Shown piece by piece: positions 1 through 9,996 of a stretch of DNA of 64,000 nt (its first letter is position 1; each line of letters opens with the position of its first letter). The notes under the pieces were generated by a model. That model saw only the letters and a program-made list of their open reading frames with translations, was not told the origin of the DNA and did no database searches. The position numbers were made by a program, and so were the translations under genes. This DNA comes from Amia ocellicauda (taxonomy: Eukaryota > Chordata > Actinopteri > Amiiformes > Amiidae): the NCBI RefSeq assembly GCF_036373705.1, contig NC_089851.1, positions 51,808,312 to 51,872,311 of the forward strand. Reading direction: 5' to 3'.

Positions 1-395
1 TACAAGGTCGTTGTTTGTATTATGACACTGATTCAATCATTTATGTAAGCAGGCCAGGACAGTGGGACCCCAAGTTAGGAGATTATCTGGGTCAATTGAC
101 AAGTGAGCTGCCTCCGGATCAGCACATTACAGAGTTTGTTGCAACAGGACCTAAATCCTATGGATATAAGCTCTCAGGAGGGAAAGCCTGTATCAAGGTA
201 AAGGTATCACATTAAACGTGGCTAATAGTGAGAAAATTAATGTCGATAGCCTAAAAGATTTGTTACTTGACTATGCGGATAAGTAGGCTGGTGCAAATGG
301 TGAAATAAAAGACATTGCACTGCGGCAACCGGGGATAGTACGTGTTAAACGTGACTGGCACTTTGAGATGAGAACACTGCAAAAGACCGAGAGAT
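1..395 (+). pseudogene. polB: C-terminal end of protein-primed family B DNA polymerase (broken)
   Basis: The frame open from the window edge carries YYDTDS, the palm-domain catalytic aspartate motif of family B polymerases, followed about 45 residues later by KSYGYK. In Polintons this enzyme copies the linear genome from a protein primer. The frame stops at 215. Polymerase-like reading continues in another frame past the break at about 196-200, then meets further stops near 283 and 395. It is therefore a pseudogene fragment; the exonuclease and most of the palm lie upstream of the window. Confidence 0.85.
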
Positions 396-602
396 AAATT
401 ACAGATTACAACGTTAGCTCGACAGATGTATCCAGGCAAATCTCAATATTTTTTGGAAGCTTTTGAAGATGCCACCAAGAAGTATTTCGGATACTTATTT
501 GTCGATGTCATGTCAAAGACCCCTGATGAATACCGTTTAAGGACGGGTCTTTTCCCCCCTGACATCCCGGTGGTTTATGTGTTTAAAAAACAAAGAAAGT
601 AA
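372..602 (+). CDS. Small unrecognised ORF downstream of the polymerase
   Basis: An open frame runs from 372 to the stop at 600-602; its first ATG is at 426, giving 58 residues. Composition is protein-like (charged helix, then a GYLFVDV strand-like stretch, then a basic C-terminus), unlike the shadow frames around it. It could be a small Polinton gene or a displaced 3' end of a neighbouring gene. Function not recognised. Confidence 0.45.
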   Translation, partial: EHCKRPRDKLQITTLARQMYPGKSQYFLEAFEDATKKYFGYLFVDVMSKTPDEYRLRTGLFPPDIPVVYVFKKQRK

Positions 603-659
603 AAGCCGCTGGTTTTCCAGCGTTGAGCACATTTGCTGTCTGTGACTCTGGCTGTCAGT

Positions 660-981
660 ATGTCACTGCGTATGAAGAGAAAACTGGCTCTCCTGCAGCT
701 GCTGGTTAAAGCCAAGCCGCAACAAGGCCATTCTGTGCGCCGCTGGAAGCGACCTGGTACAGGCCGTGTCAGAAATCGCTCTAAATACACTGAAAGGAAA
801 CATCCGCTTGAGCGCTAAACAATTTCAGAAACTCAAGAAAAGTGGCCACATTATAAAAACACTTAGTAAAAAGACAGTGTCTGTTAAGAGAAAGAGAAAT
901 CTATTGAATCAGTCTGGGGGGTTTATCGGTAATTTGCTAAGTATTGCCATTCCCCTCATTACCGGCTTACTGACCAGATGA
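660..981 (+). pseudogene. Small basic protein with hydrophobic Gly-rich tail (Polinton structural region)
   Basis: Two overlapping frames (start near 660; continuation ending 981) together look like one small protein: a basic helical N-terminus, a Lys-rich middle and a C-terminal hydrophobic stretch GGFIGNLLSIAIPLITGLL. Small proteins of this kind recur in Polinton and adintovirus genomes and have been compared with adenovirus core or membrane-active precursors; that comparison is inference. A frameshift near 710-722 separates the halves. The stop overlaps the start of the next gene (978), suggesting compact packing. Confidence 0.55.
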
Positions 982-1721
982 AAATGCAATTCACTGAGAA
1001 AATGTATCTAGTACCTCAGAAACAGATGGGCCAAATTAAAGAGGACTTTCCAGTTGAACACGACATCAGAAAAATAGCCACATATAAATTGGATGGTGAA
1101 ATGAAAGATATTCTGCAAAGCTCTCAATTGGGTGAATATGACAAAGCGCTGCAGAGGTACTTGGCCCTGACGCGGCAGGCAGAATCTGAAAAAGCCACTT
1201 TGACTTTGCAGATGCCTGACACCGATACCCCGGCCGAAAAACCGCACACAGAGCCTGTTTTCGATTATATTTTAGACGCTATCCCACAAAGGCAAAATAA
1301 AAATGCCCAAATGGTGTCCAACAATTCTATAGCTAGCTGGAATGAGAATGGGGAATTTGTGTACAAGGGGGGCCCTGTTCGTGGGTCTCATGTGATTGAT
1401 CTGGTTAGGGCTGTCACACAGCCGCACACGCTGGCCACAGGAAGAGCCCCCAAAGGCTGGGGCAGTTTTATGATGGCGAGGGCGGAGATTAACATCCCCG
1501 GTTCGGTACTGTCTAACAGAATAAACAGGGAGGTGTTGGAGAAACTGAAAACAACACCTACTAGAGACAGTTCTATGTCTATACAGAGAAATCCTATTTC
1601 TCCTGAACCAGACTTTGATATTTCGTTGGAGGGGGCGGCTGCCCCACCCGAAACACCACAAAGAGACCAGCCAGCTAAAAAGCATAGGCTGTTTGGGAAA
1701 TTACCATGGCTGTCTCTGTAA
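978..1721 (+). CDS. Conserved Polinton/adintovirus protein of unknown function
   Basis: An uninterrupted 247-residue ORF starting with ATG that overlaps the previous stop by four bases. It has a helical N-terminal half, a central FVYKGGPVRGSHVIDLVRAV block typical of a protein that accompanies capsid genes in many animal Polinton-like elements, and a Pro/Lys-rich C-terminus ending KKHRLFGKLPW. No catalytic motif is visible. It is the only long gene in this element without a visible break, which may be chance. A role in the virion or DNA packaging is possible but unproven. Confidence 0.7.
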   Translation: MKMQFTEKMYLVPQKQMGQIKEDFPVEHDIRKIATYKLDGEMKDILQSSQLGEYDKALQRYLALTRQAESEKATLTLQMPDTDTPAEKPHTEPVFDYILDAIPQRQNKNAQMVSNNSIASWNENGEFVYKGGPVRGSHVIDLVRAVTQPHTLATGRAPKGWGSFMMARAEINIPGSVLSNRINREVLEKLKTTPTRDSSMSIQRNPISPEPDFDISLEGAAAPPETPQRDQPAKKHRLFGKLPWLSL

Positions 1722-1854
1722 AGCGGGTCCTCATGGTTTTATTTTTTGTATTATTATTTTGGTTGTTGTTTGTTTATATATAGGCTATAGAAATACATAC
1801 ATTGATGTTATCTGTAAAATGTTAAATCCTTGTGTGATTCTGATAATAAAAAAT

Positions 1855-1913
<59 letters not shown>

Positions 1914-2236
1914 GTGTTTGTATGTCAAAGAACATTATCAGTGGTGTTTCACTGTTTTAGTTTATTTGGTTTTTGTGTGTGCTGAATAAAAAATGTAACG
2001 CGTGATAAACTATGGTGTTTGTATGTATGGATTTATTAACTACATATAAACATAATTCATGTGTATATAATATTTTATTATCAGGTTAGCAGGCGTTACA
2101 TATATGAGAATGCCACGTCATTAAGCTTAAACGCACACACACAAACATACACACAAGCATTATTCTATCATTCTATAGTGTCTATGGTGTTATTCATACA
2201 CTGTTCTAACATTGTTTATTTCTGTTCATGACTGAT
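1722..2236. other. AT-rich spacer between convergent Polinton gene blocks
   Basis: The plus-strand genes end at 1721 and the minus-strand protease ends at 2237. The spacer holds AATAAA-type signals (near 1846 and 1985) that could serve as poly(A) signals for the plus-strand block, plus a trinucleotide run. No gene seen. Confidence 0.6.
1858..1913. repeat. (TTA)n microsatellite
   Basis: About 18 uninterrupted TTA repeats in the intergenic spacer. Confidence 0.95.
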
Positions 2237-2796
2237 TTAGCAATTATGACAGATCCTAAAATCATGCATTCGGTTACACATCTGACAATTCTCATTTACA
2301 TGAAGCTTAAACAGATACATAGGTCTCGTTCTCCTGTTATAACTTTTCACAAACTGCATTACCATGTTGTCATTACTAATTAAATCTTCAGAATACAAAT
2401 CCAATATCTGATTATAAGCTAGCCCCTTACAACGCTGTTGTAAAAAATACACACAGTGGTTTCCACATGTTGTGGATAAAGCATCCTGCAACTGTCTGGA
2501 GTTAACACTGTTAACACTGAGTTTGTGTTTAAAAAACGCATGATTGATTTAGGGAAAAAAGGAGCATTGGGGGGGAATCCGTAAGAATCAAAGAATTCGG
2601 CCTTCCCATCTCCTCCTAGATAGATAGCAAGCCAGTGCTCCCCGGGTCGGTCATGCGGATGTGTGTTGATGACGAAACAGGCCGGCCTGTGGACTCCTGA
2701 CCATTTGGGGAGCTTGTCAGATGGAAACACACCCAGAAAATAGTCTGTTGTGTAACTGTCCTTAGTCATGATGGCCCCAATCTGTTGCGTATTCAT
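2237..2796 (-). pseudogene. Adenain-like (Ulp1/C48-C5 type) cysteine protease, frameshifted
   Basis: The minus-strand frame starting with ATG at 2796 shows the His-containing GEHWLAIYL block and then FFDSYG, the histidine and acidic positions of adenovirus-type maturation proteases. The active-site cysteine block (TTCGNHCVYFL) lies in a different frame, open at about 2491-2237. A frameshift at about 2490-2510 therefore separates the catalytic His/Asp from Cys. In Polintons this enzyme is thought to cleave virion precursors. Dead as it stands. Confidence 0.85.
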
Positions 2797-2857
2797 GACC
2801 AGAGTATTGAAAGCCACAAGGCAATCGTTTTTCAACTGTAGTCGTAAAGGACTTATC

Positions 2858-4100
2858 TTAATAATGATTAATGTTAATTTCAACAATGTTGTCAAAAACA
2901 GCATACACTATCATGTTCACGGTGGTTGGTAATGGCTGGGCAAAACTAATTTCTGCTCTCAGGTTCCCTGTTTTTATGAGCGAATAGTGCCCAGTGCACT
3001 CTTGATCCGGGCTGAGGTTAAATGCAAACAGTGTGTAACCTCTGGCAAACTCCTTACAGTCCACTACCAGAGGCTTGTCTTTGAGGTGCTTTCCGGCTGT
3101 TTCCACCAGGTTAAAGTTATCATTTGCGAAATCCGGTTGTAGCGGTTTAGTAGGGATCTGCTCCCGATCTACTTACAGGGCCAGGAAATTAATATCACAA
3201 TGTTTAAAGTAGAAGGGGTTTATCCACAAAACCAATTGCTATTATTTTAGCCAATTGTCCCAGAAACACATTTTCCTGGTTGCAGACCCTGCTTCCTCTG
3301 GCCAGACTGAACACTTTCATATGAACCCGATCTACAGGGTATTTTGCATTAGCCACCTGCAGCACATCGGCATGACCCAGCCTGACAGCGGGGGCCACCC
3401 GGACCCTCTTCACAAACACAGCTGCTGAGAGAACCGACAGTTTGAAATCCTCAGCGTTGCTCATGAGACAGAACGCTTCTCTGTTACGGGTGAGTTGAAT
3501 TTTTATATCAACACCGTTCAGCATTAATTTGTCTTGAAAAAACATGTCTGCATGAATACAACCCAACAATTCTAGTTTTCGGCTTCCTGCTGTATAGGCC
3601 GCTCTATTTCTGAACCCCAGGTTTGTCCCGTTCAGTGCGGTTACTTCATGCTGGCCGGCTGTGTCCTTGACAAAAAGGCCTGCTGAGTACTGTGTGTTCA
3701 AAGTGCTTTCACTGTAGTTGAGAATGGATTCTATTATAGCCCTGTATGGATAACAGTTGTTGCTCTGGCTAATAAGTCTGTCACCGATTGTGATGTCGAC
3801 CTGGCTGAAAAGGGAGGCCACGGGGTAATTTACCAGGCCCACCCGATCATCCTGGGCCAGATCAGTGCCATCATGCTTAGTAATTTTACAAGTCAGGTAG
3901 ATGATCGTGTTGTTCAGATCTAGATAGTCTTCTCCGTTTCCAGTGATGTAGAATTCCAGTGGGGCACTGTCAGAGAGCGCTGTGAGGGGGGGCACCTCCA
4001 CATAGAAACTCTTCTCAATGCTGGTCTGTGTGGGCACCAGCTGAAAAAGGTCCAGTTCAGATTTGGTGCACTCCTCAGAACTGCAGTGAACGAAAGCCAT
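2858..4100 (-). pseudogene. MCP: Major capsid protein (double jelly-roll hexon-like), broken
   Basis: The ATG at 4100 opens a 298-residue frame (to 3204) with the features of the Polinton/adintovirus major capsid protein: an early PTQTSIEKS block, SAPLEFYI, then FSQVDITIGDRLIS, LFVKDT, and ending in FLGQLAK..IGFVD. The C-terminal jelly-roll part, with GYTLFAFNLSPDQ and VNMIVYAVFDN, is in another frame (to 2858). A frameshift lies near 3205-3220 and a stop near 3170. Overall length, about 410 residues if counted across the breaks, is close to what I would expect. The gene sits between the protease and a basic minor protein, the expected order. Confidence 0.88.
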
Positions 4101-4102
4101 GT

Positions 4103-4515
4103 TTAAAATATATCCCCGCGATGTTGTTGCCTGGAGCTCCTCTTCTTACCAGCCCCGTTTCTCTTATGATTGTGTTTCTTCTGTATAGTCCTTTTAACAG
4201 GGGCCGGCGGTCCTGTGAGCCCCAGTGGTGTCGTTCTTTTCCTTTTAATGCCTCTCCTGACCTTTCGGAGCATGAATTCTACTGGCCACCGCACTTGTAA
4301 CCTGCCCGACCACATCTTTAGCTATGTTTCTGGCAGCCAATTTGACGTGTGGTTTGACAATTTCTAATCCGCGTCTCAGAAAAGGCATAGCTACCAGCTA
4401 CCCCCGCACCGTACTGTACTGGCATCCCGGCGAAACCGGGGAGGCCGTTACCCGCCTGATACTTGTAGTAGTTCCTATACATGTGCGGGTCTCCATAGTT
4501 TTTAACAATCACCAT
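4103..4515 (-). pseudogene. Minor virion/core-type protein, Gly-rich N-terminus and basic C-terminus, frameshifted
   Basis: The start region (ATG at 4515) encodes a Tyr/Gly-rich N-terminus (NYYKYQAGNGLPGFAG) like the small proteins encoded next to Polinton capsid genes. A frameshift near 4390-4400 separates it from an amphipathic middle and a strongly basic end (RRGIKRKR, KKHNHKR, KKRSSR). A DNA-binding or membrane-active capsid-interior role, comparable to adenovirus pVI or pX, is inference. It abuts the capsid start by two bases. Confidence 0.6.
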
Positions 4516-4518
4516 GAT

Positions 4519-5249
4519 TTAAAAGTGGTTGTATCTAACAGGTTGGAAATGCAACTTCACTATCACCTTGCCGTATGCGAATGTCACATGTCCGTTCTGG
4601 TCAGTCTTTATTTCAGTGCTGATGGTGTCGAATTGATCCATGCTCAGGGGGACATAGTGGGGCTTATCATATAACAGCGTAACAAACTTGCCTTCTTCCC
4701 CTTTTTTAGGTACACAGCGCAGAAGCGGGGCATACATGTCACCCACTAGTTGGTGTTCAATTATATCGGTATAAACATACATGTGGTTAAAACCCGCTGT
4801 AATATCCGCAGGCTGGGGCGATTCCCCCCCCCCCTTCTCGGGAATGAACCCCAAGACATGTGCTAGCTGGCCCGTGGTAAAAAACAATAAAGTCGAATCC
4901 CTGAAAAGCCTCACGCTTCTAATATAGTTGTATTGAAAGTATACCTTGGGCAATGTGGGGACGGCCTTGACAGCATTATTCATGGCTGTTAACAATACAT
5001 CAATGTTTTTATAGTAGCCTTGTGATATTTCATAATACCAGTTTGTATCGGTTGTCTCAGAATGCAATTCAAAGCTCTGTTTCCTGTCAAACGTATTGAT
5101 GGTCATGGGGTAGTGCATCTCCACCATCCCTACCTCCCATTTACCTGGTAGATCGATGGATTTGGCTAGATGGTCAGTGAAGTTGGAGCTCTTGTTGTTA
5201 GGAAATAGTGTCTCCGAGGCATTACTGGTAAAAGTCAGGTAAAATCCAT
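4519..5249 (-). pseudogene. Putative minor capsid (penton-like) protein, start disrupted
   Basis: A long frame, open from about 5263 and with its first in-frame ATG at 5127, runs to the stop at 4519 (202 residues from that ATG). Upstream of 5127 the frame is still coding-like (a FYLTFTSNASETLFP block) but lacks an in-frame ATG. The ATG at 5247-5249 is out of frame because of a one-base change right after it. Motifs include YPMTINTF, HYVPLSMDQFDTI and a final FAYGKVIVKLHF. The capsid neighbourhood and beta-rich composition suggest the single jelly-roll penton-like protein; that function is inferred. Confidence 0.6.
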
Positions 5250-5262
5250 TTTCACTAATTTT

Positions 5263-6355
5263 TTATCCTCTCACAACCCCCGGGGCTATGTCTTTCACCT
5301 CTGAAGCTTTGATCCAACTATTAAATTTAACTCCCCAACTCAGCCATTTGACTAAAACTTGTTTACCCCGGCCACGGCCTCTGGAGTCTAAATTTTTCTG
5401 TATTCGATAGACTCTGTCACCATTTGGGTTTATCTTTTGTAACTCTTCGGTGTAAAACTGACCTTTTATGTCGTCACCAGCATAATCTTTTAGTTTGTAA
5501 ATAGGCCTTAATCCAGGCACACATTCTTTAACTATGAATATTTCATCTGTGAATGTTTGCTCATACCCCTTTTCAAATTTCCCTTTTATTCTCGACACCC
5601 TCACATGATCACCTTCTTTAAACTTAAATTTTGAAGGTTTGCTTTTTACAAATGACCCATACACAGTCCTCCACACCCTCAGGGCATTGTCATGGGTGAC
5701 ATCTACTGGTCGTTCCTTAACAGTTCTATGGAATGTGTGATTGTAACTGTGAAACAGCTCTAAAGTACTTCCACATTTTCGATTTTATAGTCCTATTGAA
5801 TCTCTCTACCACACTGGCTTTCACTTTACTATTTGTCACAAAATGTACAATTTGGTATTGCTTGAGAAGACTTTGAAAACCATGGTTGAGGAATTCTTTC
5901 CCCTGATCTGTCTGCAGTTTCTTTGGAACGCGCCCTTGGGTGAATATTCTTTTAAAGGCGGCACACACTTGCTGACCCGTTTTGTTTTTTAATGGTACTG
6001 CCCAGGCGTATTTGGACAACACATCTATACAGGTTAGAATGTATTTCATACCGTTGTTGAACTTTGAAAACTGACCCATTTCCACCAGGTCTGCCTGCCA
6101 TTGCCAGTCAATGTCTTGTACCAGTGTCAAGTTCCTCTTAAACCTCACCCGCGCTGGTCTGTGCACTGTGTATGTATATTGATCCGATAACCATTGTGAA
6201 ACATGTTCTCTTTTTATACGGTCACCCTTTGCTCTGGCACTTCTCAGCAGTGTATCGAGTCCTCCAAAACGACCGGCTTCTTTAGGCGTATAATAGATCT
6301 CTTTTAATCTCTCTTCATGGTTCATTTTCTCGTGATTAATGAATACACCCTTCAA
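5263..6355 (-). pseudogene. int: Polinton integrase (rve DDE) with C-terminal chromodomain, frameshifted
   Basis: The N-terminal frame (ATG 6355; alternative ATG 6325) has a helical leader, then the rve core: ADLVEM (first Asp), KLQTDQGKEF (second Asp) and SVVERFNRT (Glu). There are 33 residues between second Asp and Glu. This frame ends at 5726. The continuation (5676-5263) holds an SH3-like KFKEGDHVRVSR region and a chromodomain with VLVKWLSWGVKFNSWI. A frameshift lies at about 5725-5745. The protein would cut and join element ends to host DNA. Its position next to the terminal repeat is canonical. The core motifs are intact but the chain is broken. Confidence 0.9.
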
Positions 6356-6381
6356 CTTAGTAACTTATACCAAATAGTAAC

Positions 6382-6464
6382 ACCCAGGTGGCTGAGTGGT
6401 TAAGGCATTGGACTTAAGATCTAATAGATGTATGTCTGTGTGGGTTGGAATTCCACTCTGGGTA
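6382..6464 (+). tRNA. tRNA-Leu (anticodon UAA)-like gene inside the Polinton end
   Basis: The 83-nt sequence folds as a class II tRNA. Acceptor ACCCAGG pairs with TCTGGGT (one G-U), with an A discriminator. Box A is TGGCTGAGTGG. The anticodon stem-loop is TTGGA-CTTAAGA-TCTAA, giving UAA, followed by a long variable arm and a GTGGG/TCCAC T-stem. The T-loop is TTGGAAT, so the normally invariant C56 is G and box B is weakened. A T6 run at 6470-6475 would terminate Pol III. It lies 26 bp from the integrase start, divergently oriented, just inside the terminal repeat. It may be a captured or degenerating tRNA gene. Confidence 0.8.
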
Positions 6465-6469
6465 AGTAC

Positions 6470-6475
6470 TTTTTT
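6470..6475 (+). terminator. Pol III terminator of the Polinton tRNA-Leu
   Basis: A run of six T starts six bases after the tRNA 3' end. Confidence 0.6.
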
Positions 6476-6737
6476 GATCAAAACTTTATTTTGTTCTCTT
6501 TTTCTAATTTAATTTATTTTATTTTATACCACCCCAAAAACAATCATAAAATATATAACCTAAAATCATCACATGCACATCACTAAACACAGTTTAAAAT
6601 ACTTTTTTATTAAAACTTTATGTTGTTGTTCTCTTCTTATTTTAATGTATTTTATTTTGGTAACAACTTATCGTACCAAACCTAATCATAAAACATAACC
6701 TAACACAAATAATAATAAGTTTAAACTCTTAAACATT

Positions 6738-6741
<4 letters not shown>

Positions 6742-6768
<27 letters not shown>
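6742..6768. repeat. (CA)n microsatellite
   Basis: Roughly 13 CA repeats within the terminal repeat; absent from copy 2. Confidence 0.9.
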
Positions 6769-6773
<5 letters not shown>

Positions 6774-6780
6774 CATCAGG

Positions 6781-6962
6781 GTGAGATGGCGGCGAACACT
6801 TGTCAAGATGACCTGTGCCCTTTCCAAAATGCCTGTCATCCTAACAAGATGGAGGTCATCCAAACAAGATGGCTGCCATCCTAACAAGATCACGGTCATC
6901 CAAACAAGATGGCTGACAGGAGAGGGTCAAAGGGTAAAACCTGTATTCTTACAAGATGGCTG
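6781..6962. promoter_or_regulatory. Cluster of YY1-like AAGATGGC motifs in the terminal repeat
   Basis: AGATGGCGGC (6784-6793) is followed by five or six AACAAGATGG(C/A)-type copies spaced roughly 15-35 bp. These match the core of the vertebrate YY1 consensus (AAnATGGC). The inverted copy at 22116-22160 keeps at least two as GCCATCTTG. Binding is inference. Confidence 0.45.
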
Positions 6963-7142
6963 ACTGGAGAGGATCAAAGGGTACAGGGTAAGGAGGAGCT
7001 TCCTGGCCCATTGGGCTTCTGGGTAAGGAGGGGCTTCATGGCCCGTGAGGCTTCTGGGTAAGGCGGGTTTCCCAGCCCATGGGGCTTCTGGGTAGGGGCG
7101 GGGCCACCTGTCACTTTGACATAAAGTACCATCATTACTACT

Positions 7143-8095
7143 CTGATGTTAGTACTTGAAATGTGTATTACCAAACATTGATAAGTCACACAGTGTGGCA
7201 ACAATCTTGGATTATGCCTCGATTTCTCATAAACCCTTATACTGGCTGATGTGTGCTTTGGTATACAGTATCTTTGGACTGTGTTCTACACATATCCTAA
7301 AAGACAATTCCTACATGAAGAAACATAGCAGTAATGAACAAAATATTTTGACTTACTGTACATTTTGTTCAATTTTAAGCCTGCAATAAAACACTGTCAC
7401 CACTGGTAGCAGCATATACCACAAACAGCACTGAGATTTAAAAAAATGAAGCGGCCATCTTGGGCATGTACATCGTAACAACAAAACACTATCAGTCACT
7501 TGCAACAGTATTAGAGTGGAAACTATTATTTTAAACACACAGACACTTCTGTATGCAAATACAAATAGTGTAAATTGAGATGTGTTTAAATTAGGGATTA
7601 TTTCAGCTGTAGAGAAACCTTGAAGAGAAGCAAGAGAAAACAAATGTGAAACTAAAAAATTGGATTAAATGTGATTCACATGAAACATAAATACACATTA
7701 TGTAAAATACATAAAATACATGAAAATCAACAGTGGTACAAGAGCGGTGATGTTGCTGAATCTGTAGTGGTGGATTATTGCTTTCAACTGAACATCATTT
7801 CAAACTGAGATTGGCTGGATCCATGCATCAGTTCCTGGTTAAATAGTTAACGATGCAACACAGGGGGCGATTTTGTGCTCTTCTCTCTCAGTGAAATCGT
7901 AACTTATGGTGACATGTATACTGAACTGTGCAGAATCGCTGGCTCTATTCAATATAATTGAAAGGGCGAACATAAGACGTTTACTGTGCGAGCTACAATC
8001 GAATAAACGGACCTGCTCATTGAGGCGCTTGATATTAGTAATTGGACATATTTCCCGCTTTATGAAAAACATTGCTTTTACAAGCTGGAATTGTA
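7143..8095. repeat. Interspersed repeat A, copy 1 (left part)
   Basis: About 950 bp shared with 12200-13049 and 18033-18430, with many common blocks (CTGGCTGATGTGTGCTTTGG, ATCAGTCACTTGCAACAG, ACACAGACACTTCTG, TATGGTGACAT, GCAGAATCGCTGGCTCT). It continues after an insertion at 10934-11020. No coding capacity recognised; family unknown. Confidence 0.75.
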
Positions 8096-8688
8096 CACTG
8101 TAAAAAATGTTACATGCAATCTACTTAAAAAAATTATGGTAACATTATTACACATATTTTTTAAGGTTTAGTTTTTTTGCGAAATCTACGCGAATAAATT
8201 AAGTAAAATTTCCTAAATTATTTAGTCTATGGCACACAATGAATTTAATTTAATCTTTTTTATTGTATGTTTTCTCACAAATTAATCAAGTAAAATTTAC
8301 TCATTTGTATTAATTAAAATGACTTAATTATAAAATGTACTGCCTTTTTCAGGTTAAGATAATAATGAATACAAAATGCAGTTTTTGTTGACAAACATGC
8401 TTTTATTGTCTTTTTGGACTGTAACCATAAATAACAAATATATATAAAATGTAAGCAGCAGTTTTAAGACATGAAAAAAAAAAGTTTACATTTCCCATGT
8501 CATTGAGAAACATCATTTTGTTACACAAAAACATGTGCATACAAATAACAACTTGTAGCAAAATGTATAAAACCATTTATACTAGCTAAAAGATTGTATG
8601 AACAACAATCATGTAGAACAGTATCAAACGCTCAATCAGTGCAGTTTTTTTTCCACCAGAACTTGGTAATAATGCTTTGTCTCTCAAT

Positions 8689-9000
8689 CTAAGACATGAG
8701 TTTGTTTTTAAGTGTTAGTAATTTGGGGGAAAACTTGCACACATCCAGTTCTAAGAAGAGCTTCTGAAAGGCCTCAAATGTGTGCCTCAGTTCTTTCGAG
8801 TAGGTGAGGTTTAGTGCATACGTCAGTCCAAGAAAAACAGCACAGGCTCTAGACAGATTTTCCAAGCCAGCCATGACTTGCACCCCCTCCAAGATGATGC
8901 TGACGTCCTCCTGATCATCCCTCTTGCAGATGGCAATTTTCATTATTTGCGGCAGGAGATCTTGCTGTACATCTGTATTGTCGCACTGTAAAACAACCAT
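8689..9000 (-). pseudogene. C-terminal fragment of a multi-copy fish protein (SAMD3-like family)
   Basis: A 103-residue frame with helical, protein-like composition: an Asp/Glu-rich VSIILEGVQVM block, then CAVFLGLTYALNLTYSKEL and FEAFQKLFLEL. This resembles the C-terminal region of uncharacterised, highly repeated fish proteins often annotated as SAMD3-like (from memory, not checked). Upstream exons are not recognisable, so it is probably the last exon of a captured or retrocopied gene. Alternatively it could be a transposon-encoded accessory protein. Confidence 0.45.
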
Positions 9001-9499
9001 TAAATAAGTATTTTTATCTTGTCTGTCTCTCTATCATTATATATCTGTCCATAATTATAAAGTTTATTTGTGTACGGTTGTAAACAAACATTTTGAAACA
9101 TTTTTCTTATAACAGCTTAAAATTCTAAATTTCTTTGTAAACACTGAAACAAAAAAATATGTTTCAGTGGACGGCACACACTGTCAAAATAACAAGCTCA
9201 AATATAGTTTCACCAATGACAGAGGGTGTATTCAGGGTAAAGAAAAAAAATACATTTGGTGACACCAGTGTAGGGGGGAAAACTGCAAATTAACCATGTT
9301 TACATGAGGAATATAGTGCATTCAGAATGTAAAACAGCCCCCACATTAATTCTAATTTTCAGTTTACTTATTCTGATTGTTGGGGTAAAGTTGTTTTCCC
9401 AATTATAAAGAATACCTTATCAATTATTTCTTCCTGTGTCTCGGAACTGCCCTGGGACATATGCAAAGAAAATTTCATTCAGGTTCGGGACTGCCCCGA

Positions 9500-9600
9500 A
9501 CCACCTATGAAATATTGCTTGTAGATGTATAAAAGGCTGTGTGAAACTTTCAATAAACGAAGATAAACAAACTGACATTGTGTCAGTGACTTTATTTCCC
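9500..9600 (+). other. Possible LTR/promoter fragment
   Basis: TATAAAAG (near 9529) is followed by AATAAA (near 9551) and a CCCGGGCC block, a spacing like the U3/R region of an LTR. No paired LTR, primer site or coding region is visible. Weak. Confidence 0.2.
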
Positions 9601-9719
9601 GGGCCTGTCTCCTGCTGAGAGTCTAAACTGTTACTGGAAGCGCTCACTGGGGTGCCTGATTCACTGGGATCCGAAGGGTTGCTTCAACTGAAGCTTTGCA
9701 CCTTAACACTGATGTTGAT

Positions 9720-9850
9720 CCCAATCTGTAAATGTAACTGGTCCTACTTGCACCGCTCCAAGCAGAATTCGAACCAGCTTCACCGGCATTGGAGGTGGGT
9801 GCACTAACAAGGACGCTAAAGATCATAGCCTCTAGCATCAGTCACTGGGG
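9720..9850 (-). repeat. tRNA-like SINE head (degenerate)
   Basis: The minus strand carries a box-B-like GGTTCGAATTC (near 9766-9776) preceded by a possible box A about 50 bases upstream (TAGCGTCCTTGTTAGTG). Consistent with a SINE head; family not identified. Confidence 0.35.
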
Positions 9851-9996
9851 CACCTCTTGAGGCCAAGTGGAGTGAGGTTTACTCACACAGCTCTTACTAG
9901 CTGCTCTCTGTTACATATAAATGAAATTACACTCTGCCTTACATCACGCCTTTTGGGTTTGAGGACTGAAAGATATAACCTACATTTTTTTTTTTT

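Larger units (their letters stand above)
1..7142. mobile_element. Maverick/Polinton (adintovirus-like) element, integrase-side part
   Basis: A run of genes characteristic of Polintons lies in one block: polymerase end (+), two small genes (+), then protease, capsid, two minor virion-type genes and integrase (all -), then a terminal inverted repeat. The outer end at 7142, read inward on the minus strand, begins AGTAGT, fitting the AG(T) start expected of Polinton termini. The polymerase-side end lies outside the window. Nearly every gene has at least one frameshift or stop, so this is an old genomic copy. Assignment rests on gene content and order; naming of the minor virion genes is less certain. 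Confidence 0.9.
6490..7142. repeat. Polinton terminal inverted repeat (copy 1)
   Basis: This stretch matches 21881-22400 in inverted orientation over almost its whole length, including the terminal block (AGTAGT...TATGTCAAAGTGACAG), GGGGCTTC-type repeats, the CAAGATGG cluster and the AT-rich inner part. The inner part contains two related CCTAATCATAAAA blocks. The outer end at 7142 is where repeat A begins. Confidence 0.8.

Noticed and set aside
1615-1989. 124-residue leucine-rich ORF
   Set aside because: Mostly translation of the (TTA)n microsatellite and out-of-frame overlap with 978-1721.
6781-6963. 60-residue ORF in the Polinton terminal repeat
   Set aside because: It translates the CAAGATGG repeat cluster; no conserved frame in the second terminal repeat.
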